Assembly (NCBI GenBank): GCA_016220085.1
Contig: JACRIN010000075.1
Span: 1-35,476, forward strand
From: Planctomycetota bacterium
GTDB lineage: Bacteria > Planctomycetota > UBA1135 > GCA-002686595
Direction of reading: 5' to 3'
DNA length: 35,476 nucleotides
Below the pieces are notes generated by a model. The model was not told where the DNA came from. It ran no database searches and worked only from the letters and a program-made list of their open reading frames with translations. This document shows positions 7,170 through 15,620 of the stretch, piece by piece (the first letter of the stretch is position 1; the number at the start of each line of letters is the position of its first letter). A program made the translations under genes and the position numbers.

Positions 7170-9083
7170 TCAACGTTTCGTACCGCGCAGCTCGCGCGTG
7201 AAGAGTCGCGAGCCGAACCAGCCGAGGATCTTCCCCGCCGACTCGCCCGCGATGCCGCGCACCAGACCGCGGTGATTGCCCCAGTCGAGCACGACGAGCT
7301 CGCCGCGGCCGTCGAGCGCGAGCCCGCGCGGCTTGAAGTACTGATCGCGGCCCATGCCGCTCGCGCCGACGCGCTCGACGACCGTGCCGTCGGGCGCGAA
7401 GCACACGAGCGACGCCGAGCGGCGATCGGTGACCCAGGCGCGGCCTTGCCCGTCGACCGCGACGCCGCTCGGCGCGAAGAGCTCGTTGCGGCCGAGCGCG
7501 CCGAGCCCTTTGCCGTCGCTGCCGAACGTCCAGACGAGCCCCGCGAGCCGATCGACGACGTACACGCGGCCGTCGGCGCCGACCGCGATCCCTTCGAGCG
7601 ATTGGAACGCGATGCCGCCGGTGTCGAGCTTGCCCGCGAGCGCGAATTTCGCGTCGACGATCCACACTTCGAGGTTGCGCGGGTCGCAGACGAAGAGCCG
7701 GCCGCTCGCGTCGAGCGCGATCGCCTCGGGCTCGATGATCCAACGCGCGCCGAGGTCCTTCCCGAGCTCGTGCAGCTTCACGAAGTCGAGCGAGCGCGCG
7801 AACGCGAGCAAGTAAGGGTCGTACTTCAGCTCGCCTTCGAACTCGCCGACGATCGCGAACGTCGAGATCCGCGCGTTGGCGGGATCGCTGACGTGCACGA
7901 GCTTCTTCGCGAGGTCGATCGCGGCGTCGTGCGGGCGCAAGAGCTCGCCCGAGCGCGTGCCGTGGATGCCGGCGGCGGTGATCTGGATCGGCTCGGGCAG
8001 TTCGGCGCGGAAGAGCGCGAGCTGCGACGCGCCGGGCTCGAGCGCGACGATCAGGTTGCCCGCGGCGCCGACCTCGGGGCCGTAGTGCGCGGCGACGTTG
8101 CGCTCCGGCGGCATCGGCGGCGGCTCGTTCGGATCGCGCGGCGCTTCGGTCCCGAAGACCTGGACGCGGTTCTCGAAGCCTTCGCAGACGAGCATGCTCT
8201 TGCCGTCGCCCGAGATCGCGATCGCGTCGGGGTAGTGGAGCTTGCCCTGGCCTTCGCGCGGCAAGAGCGAGTGCACCGCGATCTCGTCCAGCCACTTGCC
8301 GTCGAGATCGAAGACTTGGATGCGGTGGTTCTCGCGATCGACGACGAAGAGGCGCTCGCCGGAGAGCTCGAGCGACGACGGATACGCGAACTGACCGGGG
8401 TAGGGGCCGAAGTCGCCGAAGGCCTTCACGAACTTGCCCGCGGCATCGAACTTCTGCACGCGATGGTTGTCGGAGTCGGCGACGTAGACGTTGCCCTGCG
8501 CGTCGACCGCGACGTCGAGCGGCGCGAGGAACTGCCCCTCACCGGTTCCGCGCGACCCGATGACGAGTTGGGGCGGGCCCTCGATGTCGAGCACTTGGAC
8601 TCGATCGTTGCGCGAGTCGGCGACATAGAGCTTCTCGCCCACGATGCAGATCCCACGCGGCGTGTTGAACTCGCCGGGCGCCGTGCCGCGGCGTCCGATG
8701 CGGATCCAGGGCTTCTCGAGAGCCGCCCCCCGGACGCAGTGGGCCCCTGCGTCCGAGACGTAGATTTCGAAACCTTTGCTCACCGCGAGCCCACGCGGCT
8801 CGATCAGGTCCTTGAACCACTCGTCTTTGAACGACTCGCGTGTCCCGTCGACGCGGATTGCACTCAGTATTCGCCCCTCCGCCTCGAGCAACAACCAGAA
8901 GGGGGGATCGGAATCGAACCCGACGGCTGCTGACGGCGCTTCGAGCTCGTCGACTTGGAAGCGGAACTCCGCGAGCCGCGGCGGCGTCGGTTGTGATGCC
9001 TGCGTGTCCTGGGCGCTCGCGTGCGAGGCCAGGACGACGAGTGCGAGCGAAAAGCTGTTCACGAGGTCGCGTCGGAGCTGCAT
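7170..9083 (-). CDS. NHL-repeat beta-propeller protein
   Basis: 637 residues from ATG 9083, with a signal peptide ending near SHASA. Many NHL blades follow, spread over residues about 60-625; the clearest are FNTPRGICIVGEKLYVADS, FLAPLDVAVDAQGNVYVADS, FAYPSSLELSGERLFVVD and FKPRGLALDGRGELVVLDWG. NHL propellers bind proteins, peptides or nucleic acids and are common in exported planctomycete proteins. No enzyme motif of the peptidyl-alpha-hydroxyglycine lyase type is apparent. A TTG four codons upstream could also initiate, but the ATG gives a better signal peptide. It is the first gene of the operon with the YtkA-like lipoprotein and peroxidase, and it may present or sense the partner of that redox pair. 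Confidence 0.85.
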   Translation of the reverse strand: MQLRRDLVNSFSLALVVLASHASAQDTQASQPTPPRLAEFRFQVDELEAPSAAVGFDSDPPFWLLLEAEGRILSAIRVDGTRESFKDEWFKDLIEPRGLAVSKGFEIYVSDAGAHCVRGAALEKPWIRIGRRGTAPGEFNTPRGICIVGEKLYVADSRNDRVQVLDIEGPPQLVIGSRGTGEGQFLAPLDVAVDAQGNVYVADSDNHRVQKFDAAGKFVKAFGDFGPYPGQFAYPSSLELSGERLFVVDRENHRIQVFDLDGKWLDEIAVHSLLPREGQGKLHYPDAIAISGDGKSMLVCEGFENRVQVFGTEAPRDPNEPPPMPPERNVAAHYGPEVGAAGNLIVALEPGASQLALFRAELPEPIQITAAGIHGTRSGELLRPHDAAIDLAKKLVHVSDPANARISTFAIVGEFEGELKYDPYLLAFARSLDFVKLHELGKDLGARWIIEPEAIALDASGRLFVCDPRNLEVWIVDAKFALAGKLDTGGIAFQSLEGIAVGADGRVYVVDRLAGLVWTFGSDGKGLGALGRNELFAPSGVAVDGQGRAWVTDRRSASLVCFAPDGTVVERVGASGMGRDQYFKPRGLALDGRGELVVLDWGNHRGLVRGIAGESAGKILGWFGSRLFTRELRGTKR

Positions 9084-9093
9084 GCGGCCGGCC

Positions 9094-9099
9094 AAGATA
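9094..9099 (-). promoter_or_regulatory. -10-like hexamer of the NHL operon
   Basis: TATCTT on the minus strand, preceded by GC. It ends 10 nt before ATG 9083, so a transcript starting about 7 nt downstream would have almost no leader. No matching -35 is visible. Confidence 0.35.
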
Positions 9100-9111
9100 G
9101 CTCCCGGGAGC
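9100..9111. promoter_or_regulatory. Perfect 12-bp palindrome between divergent genes
   Basis: GCTCCCGGGAGC abuts the -10-like hexamer of the NHL operon and lies in the 86-bp gap between it and the glycosylase gene. Its position suits a repressor site, but a GC-rich palindrome this short can arise by chance. Confidence 0.25.
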
Positions 9112-9169
9112 CCGGCTCGTCGCTACGCCGGCTGACGGGCGCGCCCCGGGCGGTCAAGATCGTCGCTGC

Positions 9170-10081
9170 GTGCCCGAGCTCCCCGACATCACCGTCTACG
9201 TCGCGCACCTCGAGCGCCGGCTCGTCGGCGCGACGCTCGACGCGATCCGGCTCGAGAACGCGTTCCTCTTGCGCACCGTCGAGCCCAAGCTCGCCGAGTT
9301 CGAAGGCAAGCACGTCGTCGCCATCGAGCGCATCGGCAAACGCATCGTCCTCGCCTTCGAGGGCGAGCTCTTCCTCGTGCTCCACCTGATGATCGCCGGC
9401 CGTCTGCGTTGGAAGGAGCGCGGCGCGAAGCTCCAGAAGCGCCTCGCGCTCGCCGCGTTCGACTTCGACGTCGGCACGCTGATCCTCACCGAAGCCGGCA
9501 CCAAGCGCCGCGCGTCGCTGCACGCCGTCCGAGGTCGCGCCCGGCTCGCCGAGCACGATCCCGGCGGCATCGACGTGCTCGCCGCGGACCTCGCTGAGTT
9601 CACGCGGGTGCTGCAGTCGCACAACCACACGTTGAAGCGCGCGTTGACCGATCCGCGGCTCTTCAGCGGCATCGGCAACGCCTACTCCGACGAGATCTTG
9701 CACTGGGCGCGTCTCTCGCCGCTGCGCCTGACCGCCAAGCTCGACACGAGCGAAGTCGCGCGTCTGCACGATGCCGTGCGCGAAACCCTGACGCTGTGGA
9801 TTCGCCGGCTGACGGACGAGACCGGAAACGAGTTCCCTGAAAAAGTGACCGCCTTCCGAACCGACATGGCCGTGCACGGCCGTCACGGACTTCCTTGTCC
9901 GGACTGTGGCGCAGCCGTGCAGCGGATCGCGTACGCGGACAACGAGTGCAACTACTGCGCGCGTTGTCAGAACGAGGGGCGCTTGCTCGCCGATCGCGCG
10001 CTCTCGCGGCTCCTGAAGGACGACTGGCCGCGTACGTTGGACGAGCTCGAAGCGCTCCGGCGAACGCACGGCCGGGGCTAG
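9170..10081 (+). CDS. Fpg/Nei family DNA glycosylase
   Basis: 303 residues, GTG start giving the invariant MPELPD terminus (P2 is the Schiff-base nucleophile after Met removal, E3 the acid). K57 and M74 sit exactly where Fpg has its catalytic lysine and intercalating methionine. The helix-two-turn-helix shows [11 protein letters not shown] with the conserved Asn. The C-terminal zinc finger is C243-x2-C246-x16-C263-x2-CQ. The enzyme should excise oxidised bases and nick abasic DNA. Two features depart from canonical MutM/Nei. The finger arginine that contacts the lesion phosphate is replaced (N258 at the aligned position), and the usual DxRRFG stretch reads TKRRASL. A conserved tail ([16 protein letters not shown]) follows the finger. 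It is probably a distinct subfamily, so I give no symbol. Confidence 0.9.
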   Translation: MPELPDITVYVAHLERRLVGATLDAIRLENAFLLRTVEPKLAEFEGKHVVAIERIGKRIVLAFEGELFLVLHLMIAGRLRWKERGAKLQKRLALAAFDFDVGTLILTEAGTKRRASLHAVRGRARLAEHDPGGIDVLAADLAEFTRVLQSHNHTLKRALTDPRLFSGIGNAYSDEILHWARLSPLRLTAKLDTSEVARLHDAVRETLTLWIRRLTDETGNEFPEKVTAFRTDMAVHGRHGLPCPDCGAAVQRIAYADNECNYCARCQNEGRLLADRALSRLLKDDWPRTLDELEALRRTHGRG

Positions 10082-10100
10082 CGGCCCTGCACCGGCGGAG

Positions 10101-10106
10101 TAGAGT
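10101..10106 (+). promoter_or_regulatory. -10-like hexamer of the S8 protease gene
   Basis: TAGAGT preceded by AG, 62 nt before ATG 10169. The implied leader would contain the hairpin at 10117-10139. Confidence 0.3.
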
Positions 10107-10116
10107 GGAAGGACCT

Positions 10117-10139
10117 GCGGTAGCCGCTTCGGCAACCGC
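10117..10139 (+). promoter_or_regulatory. Hairpin in the leader of the S8 protease gene
   Basis: GCGGT (10117-10121) pairs with ACCGC (10135-10139). After one A-A mismatch, GCCG (10123-10126) pairs with CGGC (10130-10133) around loop CTT. It may be a terminator of the glycosylase gene (no U-tract) or a stabilising element in the protease 5' leader. Confidence 0.4.
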
Positions 10140-10168
10140 TCTCTCACAGCATTCGAGGAGTCAGGGTC

Positions 10169-12739
10169 ATGTTCACGATGCCTCGCGGATCGTGCTTCTT
10201 GGTTACTGCAACGTTGACCGCGTGGCTGTCGTCAGTCGCGCCCGCGCAATCGAGCGAAGTGAACGTGCGTGCGACGACGGGGGGCAACGAGCTCTCCTTC
10301 GATGGCGTGCAGAGCTTCTACTCGACGCAGAACGCGGTGGTAGGCACCAAGAGCTTCGAAGTTCAAGGCGTGCGCGTCGCCGTGTGGCGCGAGCTCGTCG
10401 CCGGCAACGAGGTCGGCTACTACGCGATCCGTCTCGCCGACGGCTCGACGCACGTCAAGGTCAGCGACTACGCCGTCGCGCTCCGCCGCGCGACGTTCGA
10501 TCCCGCGGTTTCCGCGCCCGACTTCTCGCACTCCGCGATCGCGTGGGAAGGCGAGACCTACATCGTCCAGTTCGAGACGCAGCCGCTCTTCGAGTACCAG
10601 GAAGCGCTGCGCGCCGCCGGCGCGATCGTCTACGACTACTTCCCGAACCACTGTCACCTCGTGCGCATGTCGCCGACGGTGAAGGCCGCGGTCGAGAAGC
10701 TGCCGTTCGTCCGCTGGGTCGGCGCGTTCCACGGCGAGTACAAGCTCGACGCCGTCTCCTTCGCCGCGATGGAGCAAGGCACGCTCGAAACGCAGCGCTA
10801 CTACGTGCAGGTCTTCGAGCGCGGGCTCGCGCAGAAGGCGCTCGCGGCCGAGAAGGTCCGCGCGGTCGGCGGCACGATCGAAGTGCTCGACGCCGACGGC
10901 TTCCGGTTCCAAGCGACGTTGACGCCGGTGCAACTGCGCACGGTGCTCGGTTTCGACGAGGTCGCCGCGATCGACCCGTGGAGCATGCCCGAGCACGACA
11001 TGAACAACGCCCGCATCGTCAGCGGCACGAACGTACTCGAGACCCAGACCGGCTTCAGCGGTCAGGGCGTGCGCGGCGAAGTGCTCGACGGCGGCGTGCG
11101 CACGACGCACACCGACTTCCAGCACGACGGCGGCATCCAGCTGCACGGCCCCCCCAGCAGCGACACGTCGCACGGCACGTCGACGACCGGCATCGTGTTC
11201 GGCAGCGGCACGAGCAACGCGCTCGCGCGCGGCGTCCTGCCCAGCGGCAAGATCATCGCCGGCGCTTACTACAACCTGACCGCGTTCGGCGGCGCGACCA
11301 CGCGGTACGTGCACACGGCCGACCTCGTCAACCCGCTGCTGATCTACCAGTGCGTGTTCCAGTCGAACAGCTGGGGCAGCTCTCTGACGACCAGCTACAA
11401 CAGCACGTCGTTCGAGATGGACGACATCATCTTCATCAACGACTTCTTGATCCTGAACTCGCAGTCGAACGCGGGTTCGACGCAATCGCGTCCGGAAGCG
11501 TGGGCGAAGAACATCGTTTCCATCGGCGGCATCAACCACAACGACAACCTGAACAAGGCCGACGACTTCTGGAGCGGTGCGAGCATCGGTCCCGCGGAAG
11601 ACGGCCGGATCAAGCCCGACCTGTCGCACTTCTACGACTCGGTCTTCACCTCGAGCTCCTCGTGCGACACGTGCACGACGACCAGCTTCGGCGGCACGAG
11701 CGCCGCGACGCCGATCACCGCGGGTCACTTCGGGTTGTTCTTCCAACTGTGGCACAACGGCGTGTTCGGCAACCCGCATGCGGGCGCGACCGTGTTCGCG
11801 AACCGGCCGCACTTCACGTTGGCGAAGGCTGCGATGATCAACACCGCCAGCCAGTACACCTTCTCGGGTGCCGCCCACAACCTGACGCGCACGCACCAAG
11901 GTTGGGGTGTCGCTGACGTCGCCGCGCTGTACGCCCGCCGCACCAAGACGTTCTACGTCAATCAAACCGACGTGCTGAACAACCTCGAGACGGCGAGCTA
12001 CCAGCTCAACGTCGCCGCCGGCGAACCGGATCTGCGGGTCACGATGGTCTATCGCGATCCCGCGGGCACCGTCGCCGCGAACCAGCACCGCAAGAACGAC
12101 CTGTCGCTGCGCGTCACGGCGCCCAACGGCACGACGACGTACTGGGGCAACAACGGTCTCGCCACGGGCAACGTGTCGACCACCGGCGGCGCCGCCAACA
12201 CCAAGGACACCGTCGAGAACGTGATCGTCAACGCGCCGTCCGCCGGCGTGTGGACGATCGAGGTGATCGGCTCCGACATCAACACCGACTGCGTCGGTGC
12301 CGAGCCGGGCAACAACGCGGACTTCGCGCTCTGGGTCACCGGCGCGACGAAGGTCTGCACGACCCCGACGACGTACTGCGTCGCGAAGCTGACGTCGATC
12401 AGCACCCTGCCGGCGATTTCCTCGACCGGCACGCCGTCCTTCGCGCTCAACAACTTCTCGCTCGACCTGACCGCCGGCACGCTCAACAAGTCGGCGATCG
12501 TGTTCTGGGGCGCGGGCCAGCAAGCGGGCTCGTTCCACGGCGGCACGCTGTGCGTCACTCCGCCGTTCACGCGCAGCTCGGTGGTCACCACCGACGCGCT
12601 CGGCGCGGCTTCTTACCAGTACCCGATCCAAGCCGCGAACGTCGGCCAGACGCTGAACTTCCAGTGGTGGATGCGCGATCCGGGCGACGCGTTCGGTGAT
12701 GGGCTCTCGGACGCGCTGTCCGTGACCTTCTGCAACTAG
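10169..12739 (+). CDS. Secreted S8 (subtilisin-like) serine protease
   Basis: 856 residues, with a signal peptide ending near APAQS. Residues about 128-190 and 209-272 are two similar inhibitor-I9-like prodomain segments. The peptidase domain has a complete triad: D307 (VLDGGVRTTHTDF), H335 (SHGTSTTG) and S511 (GGTSAATP); QSNSWGSS supplies the oxyanion Asn. Residues about 615-725 form a beta-sandwich (DLRVTMVYRDPAG to ADFALWVTG) like the jelly roll of KP-43-type subtilases. Residues 734-856 are a shortened, divergent copy of the C-terminal module found in three neighbours; it keeps YC, GGTLCV and RDP but lacks the second and fourth cysteines. GAGGAG lies 8 nt before the ATG. It is an extracellular protease with its own terminator, so probably monocistronic. 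Confidence 0.9.
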   Translation: MFTMPRGSCFLVTATLTAWLSSVAPAQSSEVNVRATTGGNELSFDGVQSFYSTQNAVVGTKSFEVQGVRVAVWRELVAGNEVGYYAIRLADGSTHVKVSDYAVALRRATFDPAVSAPDFSHSAIAWEGETYIVQFETQPLFEYQEALRAAGAIVYDYFPNHCHLVRMSPTVKAAVEKLPFVRWVGAFHGEYKLDAVSFAAMEQGTLETQRYYVQVFERGLAQKALAAEKVRAVGGTIEVLDADGFRFQATLTPVQLRTVLGFDEVAAIDPWSMPEHDMNNARIVSGTNVLETQTGFSGQGVRGEVLDGGVRTTHTDFQHDGGIQLHGPPSSDTSHGTSTTGIVFGSGTSNALARGVLPSGKIIAGAYYNLTAFGGATTRYVHTADLVNPLLIYQCVFQSNSWGSSLTTSYNSTSFEMDDIIFINDFLILNSQSNAGSTQSRPEAWAKNIVSIGGINHNDNLNKADDFWSGASIGPAEDGRIKPDLSHFYDSVFTSSSSCDTCTTTSFGGTSAATPITAGHFGLFFQLWHNGVFGNPHAGATVFANRPHFTLAKAAMINTASQYTFSGAAHNLTRTHQGWGVADVAALYARRTKTFYVNQTDVLNNLETASYQLNVAAGEPDLRVTMVYRDPAGTVAANQHRKNDLSLRVTAPNGTTTYWGNNGLATGNVSTTGGAANTKDTVENVIVNAPSAGVWTIEVIGSDINTDCVGAEPGNNADFALWVTGATKVCTTPTTYCVAKLTSISTLPAISSTGTPSFALNNFSLDLTAGTLNKSAIVFWGAGQQAGSFHGGTLCVTPPFTRSSVVTTDALGAASYQYPIQAANVGQTLNFQWWMRDPGDAFGDGLSDALSVTFCN

Positions 12740-13134
12740 AAGTCGCCGACGATCGATAGCAGACGGACGCCCGTCGAGCGCGAGCTCGGCGGGCGTTCTG
12801 CTTTGAGAGCGCGGACTCTCACGCGGACGTGCTTGTAAGATCGTGAAGCGGAACGAGCGAATTCCGACGCGGCCGCGACGCTCGCGGTGAAGCGCGGCCG
12901 GGCCGATGTTCGGAGTCTTGGCGCGCGGAGTTCGCTTCGGTTCGCGAGGCACGGCGCCGTGCGCGGGCCGCTCTCGAACGCGCGAGTGCGGACCGACAGT
13001 TGCCGATGCAGTCGCGTCGCCTCGCTCCGACCCAAGTCGGAAGCGGGCGACGGTGCGTCCCCGCAAGACTCCGGGACGCAGCGCCGAGCGCGGAACATCG
13101 CGCGGCTGGCGCCGGGCAGGAGTCACGAGATTCG
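12740..13134. other. Intergenic stretch, 395 bp
   Basis: It holds the terminator at 12758-12804, then TAAGAT at 12836-12841, which could be a -10 and would give the next gene a leader of nearly 300 nt. An in-frame extension of the next gene back to 13000 is possible but would bury its signal peptide, so I treat it as non-coding. Confidence 0.45.
12758..12804 (+). terminator. Terminator after the S8 protease gene
   Basis: A long hairpin 18 nt after the stop. AGCAGA (12758-12763) pairs with TCTGCT (12797-12802). After a 3-nt bulge, ACGCCCG pairs with CGGGCGT, and a T-G pair leads to CGAGC/GCTCG closed by a GCGA tetraloop (12780-12783). A short T run follows. The stem is strong though the U-tract is poor. 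Confidence 0.7.
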
Positions 13135-14169
13135 ATGATGTCGCTCTCCCGCCATGCTCGCGAGCTGCTCCTCGCGGCCGCGTTCCTCGCCGCGTTCGCC
13201 ACGATCACCCCGAACGCCGGCGCGCAGACGATCAAGCTCGACGACGGCACCCCCGGTGCGGCGCTGAGCTACTCGTTCCCCGAGGACTACTGCTGGTTCA
13301 ACGTGCTCAACGCCGGCGGCACGAAAACGATCACGTCGGTCGAGGCGATCATCGGTGACGTGCCGAACGGATGGCCGATCCACATCTGCATCTGGCGCGA
13401 CCTCGGGCAGATGGGCGATCCGAGCCAAGGCCTGCTGCTGACGCAGCTCGACACCGTCGTCCAGAACTCCGGCAAGCAGCTCCTGACGCAGTACGCCGTG
13501 CCGCCGACGACCGTCACCGGCCTGTTCTTCGTCGGCGTCTACCTGACGACCGACGGCACGTTCTCGATGTCGACGATGGATCCGCACACCAACCTGCCGG
13601 GCCGCTCGTGGTTCGGATGGGCGTACGGTCCGGGCACGTTCGATCCGTCGTTCACCGGCGCGTGGACGTGGTGGGCTCCGCAGACGGTCGGCTTCAAGGG
13701 CGTGTGGATGCTGCGCGCGAATGCGAGCGACGGGCCGACGCCGGACATCCGCTGCGTGTCGAAGACGAACTCGCTCGGCTGCGCGCCGGTGATGACGCTG
13801 AGCGGCACACCGAGCGCGAGCGCGCCGAGCGGCTTCGTCATCGCGACCGCCAACGTGCTCAACAAGAAGAGCGGGCTCTTCCTGTACTCGCTGACCGGCC
13901 TGCAACAGGTTCCGTTCGCCGGCGGTCACCTCTGCATCCGCCCGCCGTTCAAGCGCACGTCGATGATCGACTCGGGCGGCAGCGCGAGCGGCACCGACTG
14001 CACCGGCAACCTATCGCTCGACTTCAACACGTACGTGGCGAGCGGTGCGGATCCCGCGCTGGTCGCGGGCACGACGGTCGACGGCCAGTTCTGGTCGCGC
14101 GACCCGGGCTTCGCCGCGCCGAACAACGTCGGCCTGAGCCAAGCGGCGCACTTCGGACTCACGCCGTGA
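13135..14169 (+). CDS. Secreted protein with shared C-terminal module
   Basis: 344 residues. A signal peptide (LLLAAAFLAAFATI) ends near GAQT. Residues about 30-200 form a beta-rich domain of unknown family (YSFPEDYCWFNVLN, TSVEAIIGDVPNGWPIHICIW, GLFFVGVYLTTDGTFSMST). The repeated short hydrophobic strands and Trp-rich turns resemble a carbohydrate- or lectin-like sandwich, but that is only impression. Residues 204-344 are the 141-residue cysteine-spaced module, nearly the same length as in the choice-of-anchor-B protein. Start: MM at 13135/13138 after CAGGAG at 13118-13123; the upstream in-frame ATG at 13000 is unlikely. It is convergent with the next gene. Confidence 0.8.
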   Translation: MMSLSRHARELLLAAAFLAAFATITPNAGAQTIKLDDGTPGAALSYSFPEDYCWFNVLNAGGTKTITSVEAIIGDVPNGWPIHICIWRDLGQMGDPSQGLLLTQLDTVVQNSGKQLLTQYAVPPTTVTGLFFVGVYLTTDGTFSMSTMDPHTNLPGRSWFGWAYGPGTFDPSFTGAWTWWAPQTVGFKGVWMLRANASDGPTPDIRCVSKTNSLGCAPVMTLSGTPSASAPSGFVIATANVLNKKSGLFLYSLTGLQQVPFAGGHLCIRPPFKRTSMIDSGGSASGTDCTGNLSLDFNTYVASGADPALVAGTTVDGQFWSRDPGFAAPNNVGLSQAAHFGLTP

Positions 14170-14193
14170 GCTGATCTCCGGTTGCAGTTTCCA

Positions 14194-14227
14194 CGCGGCG
14201 CGCGCGGCTCCGGCCGAGCGCGCCGCG
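14194..14227. terminator. Bidirectional terminator-like hairpin between convergent genes
   Basis: CGCGGCGCGC (14194-14203) pairs perfectly with GCGCGCCGCG (14218-14227). Inside, CGGC/GCCG closes a TCCG loop after one mismatch. It lies between convergent stops at 14169 and 14327. There is no T-tract on either side. Confidence 0.45.
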
Positions 14228-14260
14228 CGTGCTTCGGGCCGCGCGTTCCCGGCGCGCCAC

Positions 14261-14330
14261 CGCGAGTGATCTGCCGCGAGTGATCTGCCGCGAGTGATCT
14301 GCCGCGAACGAACTACCGCGAGCGAGCTAC
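14261..14330. repeat. Five 14-bp tandem repeats
   Basis: Three identical copies of CGCGAGTGATCTGC (14261-14302) are followed by two diverged copies (CGCGAACGAACTAC, CGCGAGCGAGCTAC). The array runs across the stop codon of the next minus-strand gene, so its last unit forms the end of that reading frame. It is a minisatellite-like array. Confidence 0.85.
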
Positions 14331-14914
14331 TTCGAGCGCGTGTAGCTCGTCTGCACGAGCTGCAGCGGCTCGCCGGCCGAGCCGCGGCCCCAGATCTCGC
14401 GCACGTAGTGGTCGCGGTCGACGATGCGCAGCACCTCGGTCGTCCGCGTGCGTACGCCGGACGACGGGTCCTTGGTCTCGGTCTCGAATGCGATCGTGCG
14501 CTTGTCGCGATCGAACGTGCCGCTCGCATCGACGTGGGAGAGCGAGAGCGAGTCGAACGAGCTCGATTGGAAGCGCCGCGCCGACGGATCGAAGCCGATC
14601 AGGCGCAGGCTCTCCACCTCGAGCTTTTCGCGCCGATGGATCGCTTCGCAGCGCAAGAATCGGCCTCCGATCGTCCAACGGTTGACCGTCGTGCCGGTCC
14701 AGTCGCTCGGGAGCTCGCCGGGCAGCGCGAAGTGCGCTTCGAGCGCGAACTCGCCGACCAGATCGTCGAGCAACGCGTGCTCCGCGCGCGGAGCCGCGAG
14801 CTCGATCAGATTCGCGAAGCGATCCGAGCTCTGCCGCGCCGGGGCGGAGCATTGGAGCGACAGGAAAACCGCCGTCGCGATCACGCCGGCGATCGCGTTC
14901 GTGCGCACACGCAT
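14327..14914 (-). CDS. Exported DUF1579-like protein
   Basis: 195 residues, with a signal sequence ending near CSAPA (possibly lipidated at C22, though the lipobox is poor). The body resembles DUF1579: ALLDDLVGEFALEAHFALPG, then TTVNRWTIGGRFLRCEAIHR, then LIGFDPSARRFQSSSFDS, the recurring strand pattern of a lipocalin-like barrel. The family has no established function. GGAGA lies about 6 nt before ATG 14914. It follows the carboxylesterase gene by only 22 nt and is probably the last gene of that operon. Its 3' end lies inside the 14-bp tandem repeat array. Confidence 0.75.
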   Translation of the reverse strand: MRVRTNAIAGVIATAVFLSLQCSAPARQSSDRFANLIELAAPRAEHALLDDLVGEFALEAHFALPGELPSDWTGTTVNRWTIGGRFLRCEAIHRREKLEVESLRLIGFDPSARRFQSSSFDSLSLSHVDASGTFDRDKRTIAFETETKDPSSGVRTRTTEVLRIVDRDHYVREIWGRGSAGEPLQLVQTSYTRSK

Positions 14915-14936
14915 GGGGATCTCCGAAGTCCTGGGA

Positions 14937-15620
14937 TCAAGCGAACGGAGCGAGGCGCGCGCGCATCCAGGCGCCGAGCTTCTCGATCTCTTCCAAGCAC
15001 ACCTGGTGTTCCATCATGTAGTCGTGCCGCTCGACGGTATAGCCGAGTTCGAGCAGCTTGTCCGCCATCGCGCGACCGCGCTCGATCGGCACGATCGGGT
15101 CGAGCATGCCGTGCGCTTGGAAGATCGGCATGCGCCGGTTCGCGGGCGCCAGGTCGGCGAAGAGCTCGTTCTCGCACATCAAGTACGTCGAGAGCGCGAT
15201 CGCGCCGAGCAGCGGCTGTGCGTTGCGCAGCGCGACGTGCAAGCCGATCGCGCCGCCTTGGCTGAAGCCGGCGATCAGGATGCGCGAGCTCGCCACGCCG
15301 CGTTCGTTCTCGCGAGCGATCAGCGCGCGCACCGCGGCGACCGAGCGCTGCACGCCGTTCCAGTCGTGTCGGCGCTGCAGGTTCGGTTCCTGGATGTCGT
15401 ACCAGGCGCGCATCACCGCCCCGCCGTTGATCGTCACGGGGATCTTGGTCGCGTGGGGGAAGACGAAGCGCACCGGGATCGCGGGGTCGAGCCTGAGCTC
15501 GGGCACGATCGGCGGGAAGTCGTAGCCGTCGGCGCCGAGGCCGTGCAACCAGATCACGGAGCACCGCGCGGGCTCCTTGGGCTCGAGCTCGACGCATTCG
15601 AGCAAACGTTCGGTCGTCAT
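14937..15620 (-). CDS. Phospholipase/carboxylesterase family alpha/beta hydrolase
   Basis: 227 residues, no signal peptide, so cytoplasmic. It has the typical Abhydrolase_2 fold: WLHGLGADGYDF (oxyanion loop, about 25-36), nucleophile S120 in GFSQGG, then D174 (GMLDPIVP) and H205 (MEHQV) complete the triad. This small-esterase family hydrolyses short-chain or acyl esters. The ATG overlaps the upstream lipoprotein stop as ATGA, showing translational coupling. The frame is open far upstream, but that region belongs to the neighbour in another frame. It is the one cytoplasmic enzyme in an operon otherwise of exported proteins. Confidence 0.92.
   Translation of the reverse strand: MTTERLLECVELEPKEPARCSVIWLHGLGADGYDFPPIVPELRLDPAIPVRFVFPHATKIPVTINGGAVMRAWYDIQEPNLQRRHDWNGVQRSVAAVRALIARENERGVASSRILIAGFSQGGAIGLHVALRNAQPLLGAIALSTYLMCENELFADLAPANRRMPIFQAHGMLDPIVPIERGRAMADKLLELGYTVERHDYMMEHQVCLEEIEKLGAWMRARLAPFA

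Noticed and set aside
10232..13126. Very long minus-strand open frame opposite the S8 protease
   Set aside because: Its translation is Arg/Ala/Val-rich with no domain. The plus-strand frame has a full catalytic triad and signal peptide; long antisense frames are expected at this GC content.
14261..14330. Possible CRISPR array
   Set aside because: The units are 14 bp, directly abutting with no spacers, and there are no cas genes.
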